This document shows positions 58,236-64,000 of a stretch of DNA of 64,000 bases, piece after piece (the stretch's first letter is position 1; the number at the start of each line of letters is the position of its first letter). The stretch is from Latilactobacillus curvatus JCM 1096 = DSM 20019 (GTDB taxonomy: Bacteria > Bacillota > Bacilli > Lactobacillales > Lactobacillaceae), in the NCBI RefSeq assembly GCF_004101845.1, contig NZ_CP026116.1, positions 1,798,001 to 1,862,000 of the forward strand. Reading direction: 5' to 3'. A program made the position numbers and the translations under genes. The notes beneath the pieces were generated by a model. It searched no databases. It was not told the DNA's origin and saw only the letters and a list, made by a program, of their open reading frames with translations.

Positions 58236-59504
58236 ATGTTTAAACGTTTATGGCAAATTTTCGGCCCGGTTTTAGTGGCCGGTCTCTGCTTAACAGCCTT
58301 ATTACTATCACCTCTTCGATTAGGACGACCTAGCGAAAAGACGTTGTCGACAGCGGCGACGTCATTATCCGCCAATGTGCTAAAAGGGGAAGCCATCAAA
58401 GATGCTGCATTTAACGACAACTACATTCCGATGATTGGTTCATCCGAACTATCCCGAATGGACGCGTTACATCCATCTGTTATGGCAAACAAGTATGATT
58501 GGCAAAATAAGCCATTCCTACTAGGGGCACCAGGGACTCAGTCATTGACCCACTTTTTATCACTTCAAGCGACTGGTAATCACTTGAACGGTAAAAAGGC
58601 CGTCGTCGTTATTTCGCCACAATGGTTTGTACCACAAGGGGTAAAACCTGAGATGTTCGATTTCTTCTATTCACCACTACAAACCAGTTATTTCTTAATC
58701 CACGCGAAGGATTCTGAAAGTACGCGGTATGCAGCGAAACGAATTCTAGAACTCACAAGTGATACAACCAACGGGGTAATGCGGGATGCATTGAAGAACA
58801 AAGCTTTAGGCATACCTTTAACGGAGACGCAAAAAGTATACATTAATAATGTGAAACGCCCAGCGTTACAACATCAAGATCAACTCTTCAGCCAATTATT
58901 CATTCGGGGTCGTGAACGCGAATTGCGTAAAGGCTTGAAGGTGTTACCAAAACAACCTGATAACATGCAACTTGATCAAGTCGCAACGGAATTAGGACAA
59001 AAAGTAACGGGTGATAATCCGTTTGGCATTCAAAATAGTTTTTACAAAAAACGGGTTAAACCCAATGTTGGTAAATTGAAGGGTGAACAAAGTCACTTTA
59101 ACTATGAAAGTTCACCTGAGTTTGCTGATTTCCAATTGATGTTAGATTACTTCGCAGCCCATAAAGTATCTGTTCAATTCATCATTCCACCCGTTAATGC
59201 GCGTTGGGCCGCTTATACAGGGCTCTCACAAGCGATGTTGAATCGTTTTGATAAGAAGATTCAATATCAATTGAGAACGCAAGGCTTCAACAACATTGTT
59301 GATATGACTAACGACGGTAATGAACAATTCTTCATGCAAGATACGATTCATCTTGGCTGGCGTGGCTGGTTGAAAGTTGATCAAAAACTCCAACCATTCA
59401 TGAGAACGAAAAAAGCAAAAGCAGTGCACTATGACATGTCAAACGACTTCTTAAGTCGCGACTGGCAAAACGTCAGCGGCAATAACGTCCATGACTTTGA
59501 TTAG
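58236..59504 (+). CDS. dltD: D-alanyl-lipoteichoic acid biosynthesis protein DltD
   Basis: A 422-residue, single N-terminal membrane anchor (about 5-25) with an extracellular SGNH-like hydrolase/transferase domain. The nucleophile is in IGSSELSRMD (about 68-77), and the late DxxH is in DTIHLGWRGW (about 371-380). It is thought to hand D-alanine to LTA, or to edit it. It is the last gene of dltXABCD. Its TAG is shared with the start of a truncated repeat. Confidence 0.96.
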   Translation: MFKRLWQIFGPVLVAGLCLTALLLSPLRLGRPSEKTLSTAATSLSANVLKGEAIKDAAFNDNYIPMIGSSELSRMDALHPSVMANKYDWQNKPFLLGAPGTQSLTHFLSLQATGNHLNGKKAVVVISPQWFVPQGVKPEMFDFFYSPLQTSYFLIHAKDSESTRYAAKRILELTSDTTNGVMRDALKNKALGIPLTETQKVYINNVKRPALQHQDQLFSQLFIRGRERELRKGLKVLPKQPDNMQLDQVATELGQKVTGDNPFGIQNSFYKKRVKPNVGKLKGEQSHFNYESSPEFADFQLMLDYFAAHKVSVQFIIPPVNARWAAYTGLSQAMLNRFDKKIQYQLRTQGFNNIVDMTNDGNEQFFMQDTIHLGWRGWLKVDQKLQPFMRTKKAKAVHYDMSNDFLSRDWQNVSGNNVHDFD

Positions 59505-59556
59505 AGTGAGACAGAGCCGGTTATCACTTGAGGATTAACACGTTTAATATGCTAAG
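59502..59556 (+). repeat. Structured repeat element, copy P19 (truncated)
   Basis: Only the left half is left: TAGAGTGAGACAGAGCCGG, then TTGAGGATTAAC, followed directly by ACGTTT, the normal 3' end. The inner hairpin and right arm are deleted. Confidence 0.7.
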
Positions 59557-59561
59557 TATTC

Positions 59562-59607
59562 AAAAAGGGTAGGAACAAAATTTAATTTTGTTCCTACCCT
59601 TTTTTTA
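59562..59607. terminator. Bidirectional terminator between dltD and yslB
   Basis: AAAAAGGGTAGGAACAAAA against TTTTGTTCCTACCCTTTTTT, a long, almost perfect hairpin with T runs on both strands. Confidence 0.93.
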
Positions 59608-59617
59608 TAGCACATGC

Positions 59618-60355
59618 TTATCTGTGTTTTCTATGCATTTCTCGTCGACTTGGTAAGTCTGCCACGCGGGTTCTTGTGTAGTGTGGTGTTTCTTCAGAAG
59701 TTGGCTTGTTTTCTGGTTCCACCGGTTCAGGAACAACTGGTGTTTCTGGAACGGATTCTGGTTCTAGTGTGGGAGCAGCCACTTCTTCAGGGGCTGCTTC
59801 AACAGGTTGTGTCATCACAGGTGCTGGTTCTTCTTCAACAGATTCTGATTCACTTGGTACAGATGCGACTTGTGATGCATCAACCGTTAAATGAATGGCT
59901 TCGACTGCTTCGTCTTCAATTGGTGCTTTTGAATCTGTTTGGACGAAAATCGTTACGTTTTTTTTATTTTCAATGGTTGCTTTGGCTTCAGTCACAATCC
60001 GCAATTGTTGTTCGAGGATTTGGGCAACGAAGCCGGCTTCTAATTGGAAGTCAGGAGTATCGAAATCCGCAATCCGTGAAGCGACAATCGGGCCTGTTAA
60101 TTCGAAGAAGTATTGTTCCTTCTTCTGTTTCTTAAGACTGAGATGGCCGAAGTTGATTTGTTCGAAGAAGGCACAGAGGTCTTCGAAAGAATCGAGTGGG
60201 AATTGCAAAGCGAGTTGCTTACCGGCCCAATAGCTGATGGCGTCATTTTCGGCCCCAAGAATTGATGGTAACAAGATATCCCGTAATGTTGCCTGTGTCA
60301 GATATGATGCAGTTTGTGGATTTTGGGCGAGTTGTTCATAGCGTGATTGAGTCAC
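59618..60355 (-). CDS. YslB-family protein (DUF2507) with acidic C-terminal extension
   Basis: A 245-residue protein. The first about 145 residues match DUF2507: LRDILLPSILGAENDAISYWAGKQLALQFPL and FELTGPIVASRI. B. subtilis YslB lies near racE (murI), as here (divergent from murI), and has no settled function. The remaining about 95 residues are an extension rich in Glu, Pro, Val and Ala and probably disordered, ending in a basic tail RTRVADLPSRREMHRKHR. A good -10 (TATAAT read on the minus strand, 60396-60401) lies upstream. Confidence 0.88.
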   Translation of the reverse strand: MTQSRYEQLAQNPQTASYLTQATLRDILLPSILGAENDAISYWAGKQLALQFPLDSFEDLCAFFEQINFGHLSLKKQKKEQYFFELTGPIVASRIADFDTPDFQLEAGFVAQILEQQLRIVTEAKATIENKKNVTIFVQTDSKAPIEDEAVEAIHLTVDASQVASVPSESESVEEEPAPVMTQPVEAAPEEVAAPTLEPESVPETPVVPEPVEPENKPTSEETPHYTRTRVADLPSRREMHRKHR

Positions 60356-60543
60356 AGTGGCACTCCTTTATGGTTCGTTTTTTATAAGTACTCCTATTAT
60401 ACCGCGAAAACTCTTTATTTTTTATAAAAATTAACGCCAACTGTGAATTGCCGGCCGTGCCCGTTGTTTTAGTTGAATTTTGCACCGAAAAAAGAGAAAA
60501 TAGAAGTTACGAGTGTATCCTGAAATGAAAAGAGAAATCTAAT

Positions 60544-61371
60544 ATGCAAAAACAACCCATTGGTTTTATGGATTCAGGTGTGGGGGGCCTAACCCTCTTA
60601 AAAGAGGCGCTTAAACGTCTACCCAACGAAGACATGGTCTTTATCGGGGATCAAGCGCGCCTACCATATGGTGAAAAGCCGGCGGAAACCGTGCGCAAAT
60701 TTGCGTGGCAGATGACCAATTTTCTACGGGGGCAAAATATTAAAGCATTGGTTGTCGCCTGTAATACCGCAACGGCGGCCGCCTTACCTGATTTACAAGC
60801 GCAATTGACGATTCCTGTAATCGGTGTGATTGCACCAGGTAGCCAAGCGGCATTGGCAACGACCCGTAATCGGCATGTCGGGGTAATTGCCACGACCGGA
60901 ACGATTAACAGTGGCGCATATGCCTATCAACTAAAGGCACTCAAACCGGCGACACACGTCACGAGTTTGGCTGCGCCAACTTTTGTACCGATGATTGAAG
61001 CAAACCAATTGAGTGGCGAAACTGTGCAAAACACGGTTGACGAAACCCTCGCGCCATTAAGCGGGACGGGAATTGATACGTTAATTCTCGGCTGTACCCA
61101 CTTCCCATTATTAACCGCGGCGATTCAAAAGACAGTTGGACCGGCAGTCACGCTGGTTGACCCCGCGCATGCCGCTGTTGATAGTTTGATTCAGGCATTA
61201 CAAGATCGCAATCAGTTGGTGGCCGATGCAACAGCTGGGCAACTACACACCTATACGACCGGATCTGTAACCAATTTCGAAGCAATCGCGCGTCAATGGT
61301 TAGCAATCCCAACCCTTGAAGCCCAACAAGTTATCATTAAGGAGGAAAAAAACGATGGTCCGAATGAATAA
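60544..61371 (+). CDS. murI: Glutamate racemase
   Basis: Makes D-glutamate for peptidoglycan. It is 275 residues. GFMDSGVGGLTLL, ACNTATAAALP (first catalytic Cys) and LGCTHFPLL (second catalytic Cys) are all present. ATG 60544 has AAGAGAAAT upstream. The 3' end overlaps the next gene start by 17 bases, with the ribosome site AAGGAGGAA inside murI. Confidence 0.96.
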   Translation: MQKQPIGFMDSGVGGLTLLKEALKRLPNEDMVFIGDQARLPYGEKPAETVRKFAWQMTNFLRGQNIKALVVACNTATAAALPDLQAQLTIPVIGVIAPGSQAALATTRNRHVGVIATTGTINSGAYAYQLKALKPATHVTSLAAPTFVPMIEANQLSGETVQNTVDETLAPLSGTGIDTLILGCTHFPLLTAAIQKTVGPAVTLVDPAHAAVDSLIQALQDRNQLVADATAGQLHTYTTGSVTNFEAIARQWLAIPTLEAQQVIIKEEKNDGPNE

Positions 61372-62572
61372 TCGTGCTGATAATGATTTACGGCCAGTGC
61401 AAGTCACTTGGCGTTTTCTAAAGCAACAACCCGCTTCTGTTCTATGGCAACGCGGTGATACCAAAGTGCTCGCTGCTGTTCAACCTACAGAAGGTTCCTT
61501 GCAAGTCAATGGCAATGGCATAACAGCGCACCAATTAGAATGGTTGCAAACGACATTACGCCCCTTATTGGCAACCGAAGCACTCACTATCACCGTAACC
61601 TGTCTTGAAGATGGTGGCGGCTTATTAGCAGAACTCTTCAACGCTGTTTATTGCGCACTAACCTTATTACCAAAAGGCAAAGGCCCCAAACAAGTCGCTG
61701 CAGCCGTCACAGCAGCGATGGTCGCTGGTGAGTCACTCGGTGACCCAGACGCCGCGGAAAGCGACCTAGCGACTAGCTTGGTGACGATGGTGGCCACACC
61801 GCAGGAACAAATCATCGCCCTTGAACTCGGCGGACAACAAGCAGTCAATAGTAGTGAATTCAACGAACTTATTTTACGTGCAAGCCAAGGTGTGACGCGA
61901 ACCAATGATCAACGTCAAGCCAGTTTTGAACGCGCCGTTCAACCGAATATCCAAGTGGCTGATACCGATGAACAAACAATCGTGATTGCCACGAAGAATC
62001 CAGGTAAGGCCCGCGAATTCGAATCCGTCTTCGCAGCGGAAGGGATTCAAATCAAAACATTATTAGATTACCCAGAATTGCCAAACATTGATGAAACTGG
62101 TTCGACATTTGAAGAAAATGCTCGCCTAAAGGCGGATCAAATTGCAGCGATCTTACACTTACCTGTCTTGGCAGATGATTCTGGTCTAATGGTTGATGAA
62201 CTAGGTGGTCGTCCAGGAATTTATTCTGCACGCTTCTCTGGTGATCATAACGATGCCGGCAACAACGCGAAGTTGCTCTATGAATTAACGGGTGTGCCTG
62301 CTGAAAAGCGGACCGCAACCTTCCATACAACATTGGTTTTTGCTAAACCAGACCGACCAGATGAAGATTTAGTCGTTGAAGGTAACGTGAAGGGCCAAAT
62401 TCTAGGTATTCCTCGTGGGGATAACGGCTTCGGCTATGACCCACTTTTCTACGTGCCAGAATTAGATGCAACGATGGCCCAACTCACGGTGGAACAAAAA
62501 AATAAAATCAGCCACCGCGCAAAAGCAATTGAGAACCTAGAAGATAAATGGAAAGAATGGATCAAAGACTAG
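61355..62572 (+). CDS. RNase PH-like domain fused to XTP/dITP diphosphatase (RdgB/HAM1)
   Basis: A 405-residue fusion. Residues about 1-195 resemble RNase PH (RADNDLRPVQVTW, LWQRGDTKVLAAVQ) but the arginine-rich phosphate site is missing: where RNase PH has DGGTRTAS this has DGGGLLAE, so exonuclease activity is doubtful. Residues about 205-405 are a full RdgB: TKNPGKAREF, LADDSGLMVDELGGRPGIYSARF and GDNGFGYDPLFYVPE, which clears XTP, ITP and dITP. The order rph-ysnA-ysnB is conserved in Bacillus, and here the first two genes are one. ATG 61355 follows AAGGAGG. The TAG is shared with a truncated repeat. Confidence 0.93.
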   Translation: MVRMNNRADNDLRPVQVTWRFLKQQPASVLWQRGDTKVLAAVQPTEGSLQVNGNGITAHQLEWLQTTLRPLLATEALTITVTCLEDGGGLLAELFNAVYCALTLLPKGKGPKQVAAAVTAAMVAGESLGDPDAAESDLATSLVTMVATPQEQIIALELGGQQAVNSSEFNELILRASQGVTRTNDQRQASFERAVQPNIQVADTDEQTIVIATKNPGKAREFESVFAAEGIQIKTLLDYPELPNIDETGSTFEENARLKADQIAAILHLPVLADDSGLMVDELGGRPGIYSARFSGDHNDAGNNAKLLYELTGVPAEKRTATFHTTLVFAKPDRPDEDLVVEGNVKGQILGIPRGDNGFGYDPLFYVPELDATMAQLTVEQKNKISHRAKAIENLEDKWKEWIKD

Positions 62573-62646
62573 CGTGCGACGGCAGGATCACGTTTAGATT
62601 TGGCTGATGTAGCTAGCCGGAAGAATATGTCGGAAGAAGCACGTTT
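62571..62646 (+). repeat. Structured repeat element, copy P20 (internally deleted)
   Basis: Begins in the stop codon of the fusion gene (TAGCGTGCG). A short left arm GACGGCAGGATCACG is followed by TTTGGCTGATGTAGCTAGCCGG and the right arm, ending AAGCACGTTTC. The left internal motif and part of the inner hairpin are missing. Confidence 0.75.
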
Positions 62647-62686
62647 CAAAAAACAACGCCCCTTGGCGCCGAAAGGACTGTTTAGT

Positions 62687-63208
62687 ATGCGTTTTGTTGT
62701 TGTGAGTGATAGTCATGGTGATCGCGATATTCTCGTGCAGTTAGTGGCGCAGTATCAAGATCAACCAGTAACCATGTTACATTGCGGGGATTCTGAATTA
62801 ACAACCGATGATCCCTTGTTTAACCAAATGACCGTTGTGCAAGGCAATATGGATTTCAATGGTCAATTTCCAGCACAAGTTGTTGTCCCAGTTGCAAATG
62901 AACGAATCTTCTTAACGCACGGGCACTTGTATGGTGTAAATGGCGATTTAATGCGGCTTTTATTAGCGGCCCAAGAAAGCCAAGCTAATCTCGCGTTCTA
63001 TGGGCATACACACCAATTGGCCTGTGAAATGCACGAAGGTGTGCTGCTCTTGAACCCTGGCAGCATTGCCCAACCACGGGGGCAGTTCCGTGACTTGAAA
63101 GGGACATACGCCGTTGTAGACGTCACACCTGACCAATATCAAATCCAGTACTACAATCGTCGGTTCGAACCCGTTTCGCAGTTACACTTTACATTTAAAC
63201 GCGCCTAA
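62687..63208 (+). CDS. YfcE/MJ0936-family metallophosphodiesterase (YsnB)
   Basis: A 173-residue calcineurin-like phosphoesterase. Metal ligands are in VVSDSHGDRD (N-terminus), LHCGDSEL, VQGNMDF (Asn), THGHLYGV and FYGHTHQLACEM. The substrate is unknown. ATG 62687 is chosen: the fold starts at MRFVVVSDS and AAAGGAC lies upstream; an earlier in-frame start (62600) would read through the repeat element. It corresponds to B. subtilis ysnB, next to rdgB. Confidence 0.9.
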   Translation: MRFVVVSDSHGDRDILVQLVAQYQDQPVTMLHCGDSELTTDDPLFNQMTVVQGNMDFNGQFPAQVVVPVANERIFLTHGHLYGVNGDLMRLLLAAQESQANLAFYGHTHQLACEMHEGVLLLNPGSIAQPRGQFRDLKGTYAVVDVTPDQYQIQYYNRRFEPVSQLHFTFKRA

Positions 63209-63213
63209 TTCTA

Positions 63214-63252
63214 AAGACTATCCAAAGTTTAGTAGCTATGGATGGTCTTTTG
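63214..63252 (+). terminator. Terminator after the phosphodiesterase gene
   Basis: AAAGACTATCCA ... TGGATGGTCTTTT. Confidence 0.8.
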
Positions 63253-63306
63253 TGTTTGCTCTTTGTTACAATCTAAAAGTAGCATTAGTTTATTGGAGGC
63301 CAAGTG

Positions 63307-63798
63307 ATGATTTCAGATGCATTTTCGAACTTATTATTAGAAAATAAAGAACACTTCTTAATTCCCGGTGAGGTTGTTGCGAGTGTTCAAGAAAGCAACT
63401 CCTTGGAACATGCGTTTATTCTACTAACCACGGTGAAATATTCGAGCATTCCCGTCTTAGACAACCATTCGAAGTTCAAAGGGATGTTGACGATGCCGTT
63501 AATTACCGAGACGATGCTCGGATTGAATAACCTCAGTTTCGAAAATTTGCGGAAGCTGACCGTTAAAGATGTCATGCAAACCGATGTCGTGACGATTAGA
63601 GATCCATATGATATTGAAGAAACGCTCCATCTCTTAGTTGATCACCCCTATCTGCCTGTGATTTCGGATGAAGGGGAGTTCACAGGGATTGTTACCCGGC
63701 GCGAAATGATGAAAAGCTTCAACCGAGTAGCCCATAATATCGAAAAAGAATACCAAATCGAGCCAATAACCACAGAAACAACCCAAAAAGGACAATAA
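63307..63798 (+). CDS. cbpB: CBS-domain protein CbpB/DarB-like (c-di-AMP binding family)
   Basis: A 163-residue protein with a pair of CBS domains (about 15-75, SSIPVLDNHSKFKGML; about 85-145, VMQTDVVTIRDPYD to VTRREMMKSF). Length and layout match Listeria CbpB and B. subtilis DarB, which bind c-di-AMP and, when free, activate the (p)ppGpp synthetase Rel and pyruvate carboxylase. That assignment is by resemblance. The start ATG 63307 is 7 bases after GGAGG; GTG 63304 is one codon earlier. Terminators lie on both sides. Confidence 0.83.
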   Translation: MISDAFSNLLLENKEHFLIPGEVVASVQESNSLEHAFILLTTVKYSSIPVLDNHSKFKGMLTMPLITETMLGLNNLSFENLRKLTVKDVMQTDVVTIRDPYDIEETLHLLVDHPYLPVISDEGEFTGIVTRREMMKSFNRVAHNIEKEYQIEPITTETTQKGQ

Positions 63799-63805
63799 GG
63801 GTGAA

Positions 63806-63856
63806 AAAAGCGTCTTCCAGACACCAACGAATAATGTTTGGAAGACGCTTTTTGTT
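63806..63856 (+). terminator. Terminator of cbpB
   Basis: AAAGCGTCTTCCA ... TTTGGAAGACGCTTTTT. Confidence 0.93.
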
Positions 63857-63946
63857 TTGGACTGAATCCAGCTTAATTACTGGTATATCAACATTTGTAA
63901 GCAAAATTAAGTTAGACGTAATGACTTTAAAAAATCCATGATAGTA

Positions 63947-63970
63947 GGTCATAACTCATGAGTTGTGACC
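63947..63970. repeat. 24-bp near-perfect inverted repeat at the window end
   Basis: GGTCATAACTCA followed by TGAGTTGTGACC, one mismatch in 12 pairs. No gene is visible after 63798 in this window; it may be an operator or part of a terminator for a gene beyond position 64000. Confidence 0.5.
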
Positions 63971-64000
63971 CCTTTAATATAAAACCAGTTTACACCATTA

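Noticed and set aside
62600-62686. N-terminal extension of the phosphodiesterase
   Set aside because: The extra 29 codons translate the truncated repeat P20; the fold and ribosome site support ATG 62687.

Overview
The window is a stretch of low-GC Firmicutes chromosome. The gene set points to the Lactobacillaceae and most likely to the Latilactobacillus sakei/curvatus group: PepC-type cysteine aminopeptidases, a sigH gene of the lactobacillal type, a Rex-controlled adhE, T-box-controlled cysS and alaS, an IreB-RuvX-DUF1292 cluster, and a dltXABCD operon. The genus is inferred from gene content and order and was not confirmed by alignment. Almost everything is core housekeeping sequence; I see no prophage, insertion sequence, CRISPR array, rRNA or tRNA gene.

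Layout. 1-3.5 kb: two tandem pepC paralogues and rpiA on the minus strand. 3.6-11.2 kb: dut, radA, a PIN/TRAM membrane protein, a cysteine T-box, then cysS-mrnC-rlmB-yacP-sigH. 11.3-15.9 kb: an orphan PTS IIB gene, a YccF protein, an ABC-F ATPase (minus), rex, and a CPBP protease (minus). 16-21.3 kb: groES-groEL behind two CIRCE operators, a double-frameshifted NlpC/P60 hydrolase, and a KimA-type potassium importer. 21.9-33.7 kb: ymdB, mutS, mutL, maf, a LOG-family gene, ruvAB, queA, a GNAT gene, tgt and yajC. 33.9-44.2 kb: adhE, a DtxR/MntR-type regulator, zwf, dinB, a DRTGG/CBS regulator, nrnA and a DEAD-box helicase. 44.2-54.3 kb: an unrecognised gene, alaS behind an alanine T-box, ireB-ruvX-DUF1292, rnhC (minus), cvpA and mutS2. 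54.6-59.5 kb: trxA and dltXABCD. 59.6-63.9 kb: yslB (minus), murI, an RNase PH-like/RdgB fusion, a YfcE-type phosphodiesterase and a CbpB-type CBS protein.

The most striking content is not a gene. At 14 intergenic loci I find 26 copies (22 near full length, 4 degenerate or truncated) of an approximately 105-125 bp nested-palindrome element. Its ends are fixed (AGTGCG at the 5' end, AAGCACGTT at the 3' end) and it has a conserved internal motif (TGAG[C/G]ATTAGC on the left, GCTAA[G/C]CG[C/G] on the right). The stem arms between these blocks differ greatly from copy to copy but stay complementary within each copy, which is covariation. Every copy is on the sense strand of the adjoining transcription unit. 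At 11 of 14 loci the element touches or overlaps the stop codon of the upstream gene, often supplying the TAG, and at several loci it lies between the stop codon and an intrinsic terminator. Two more loci (cysS, cvpA) are in 5' leaders. This is the best candidate for an undescribed system: a structured, sense-oriented, repeated RNA element.

Regulation visible in the sequence includes two 18-bp Rex-type operators around the adhE promoter (rex is in the same window), two CIRCE sites at groES, a perfect 18-bp palindrome in front of the DtxR-type gene, and a cre-like site over the PTS IIB promoter. Two T-boxes have acceptor-pairing bases that match tRNA-Cys and tRNA-Ala.
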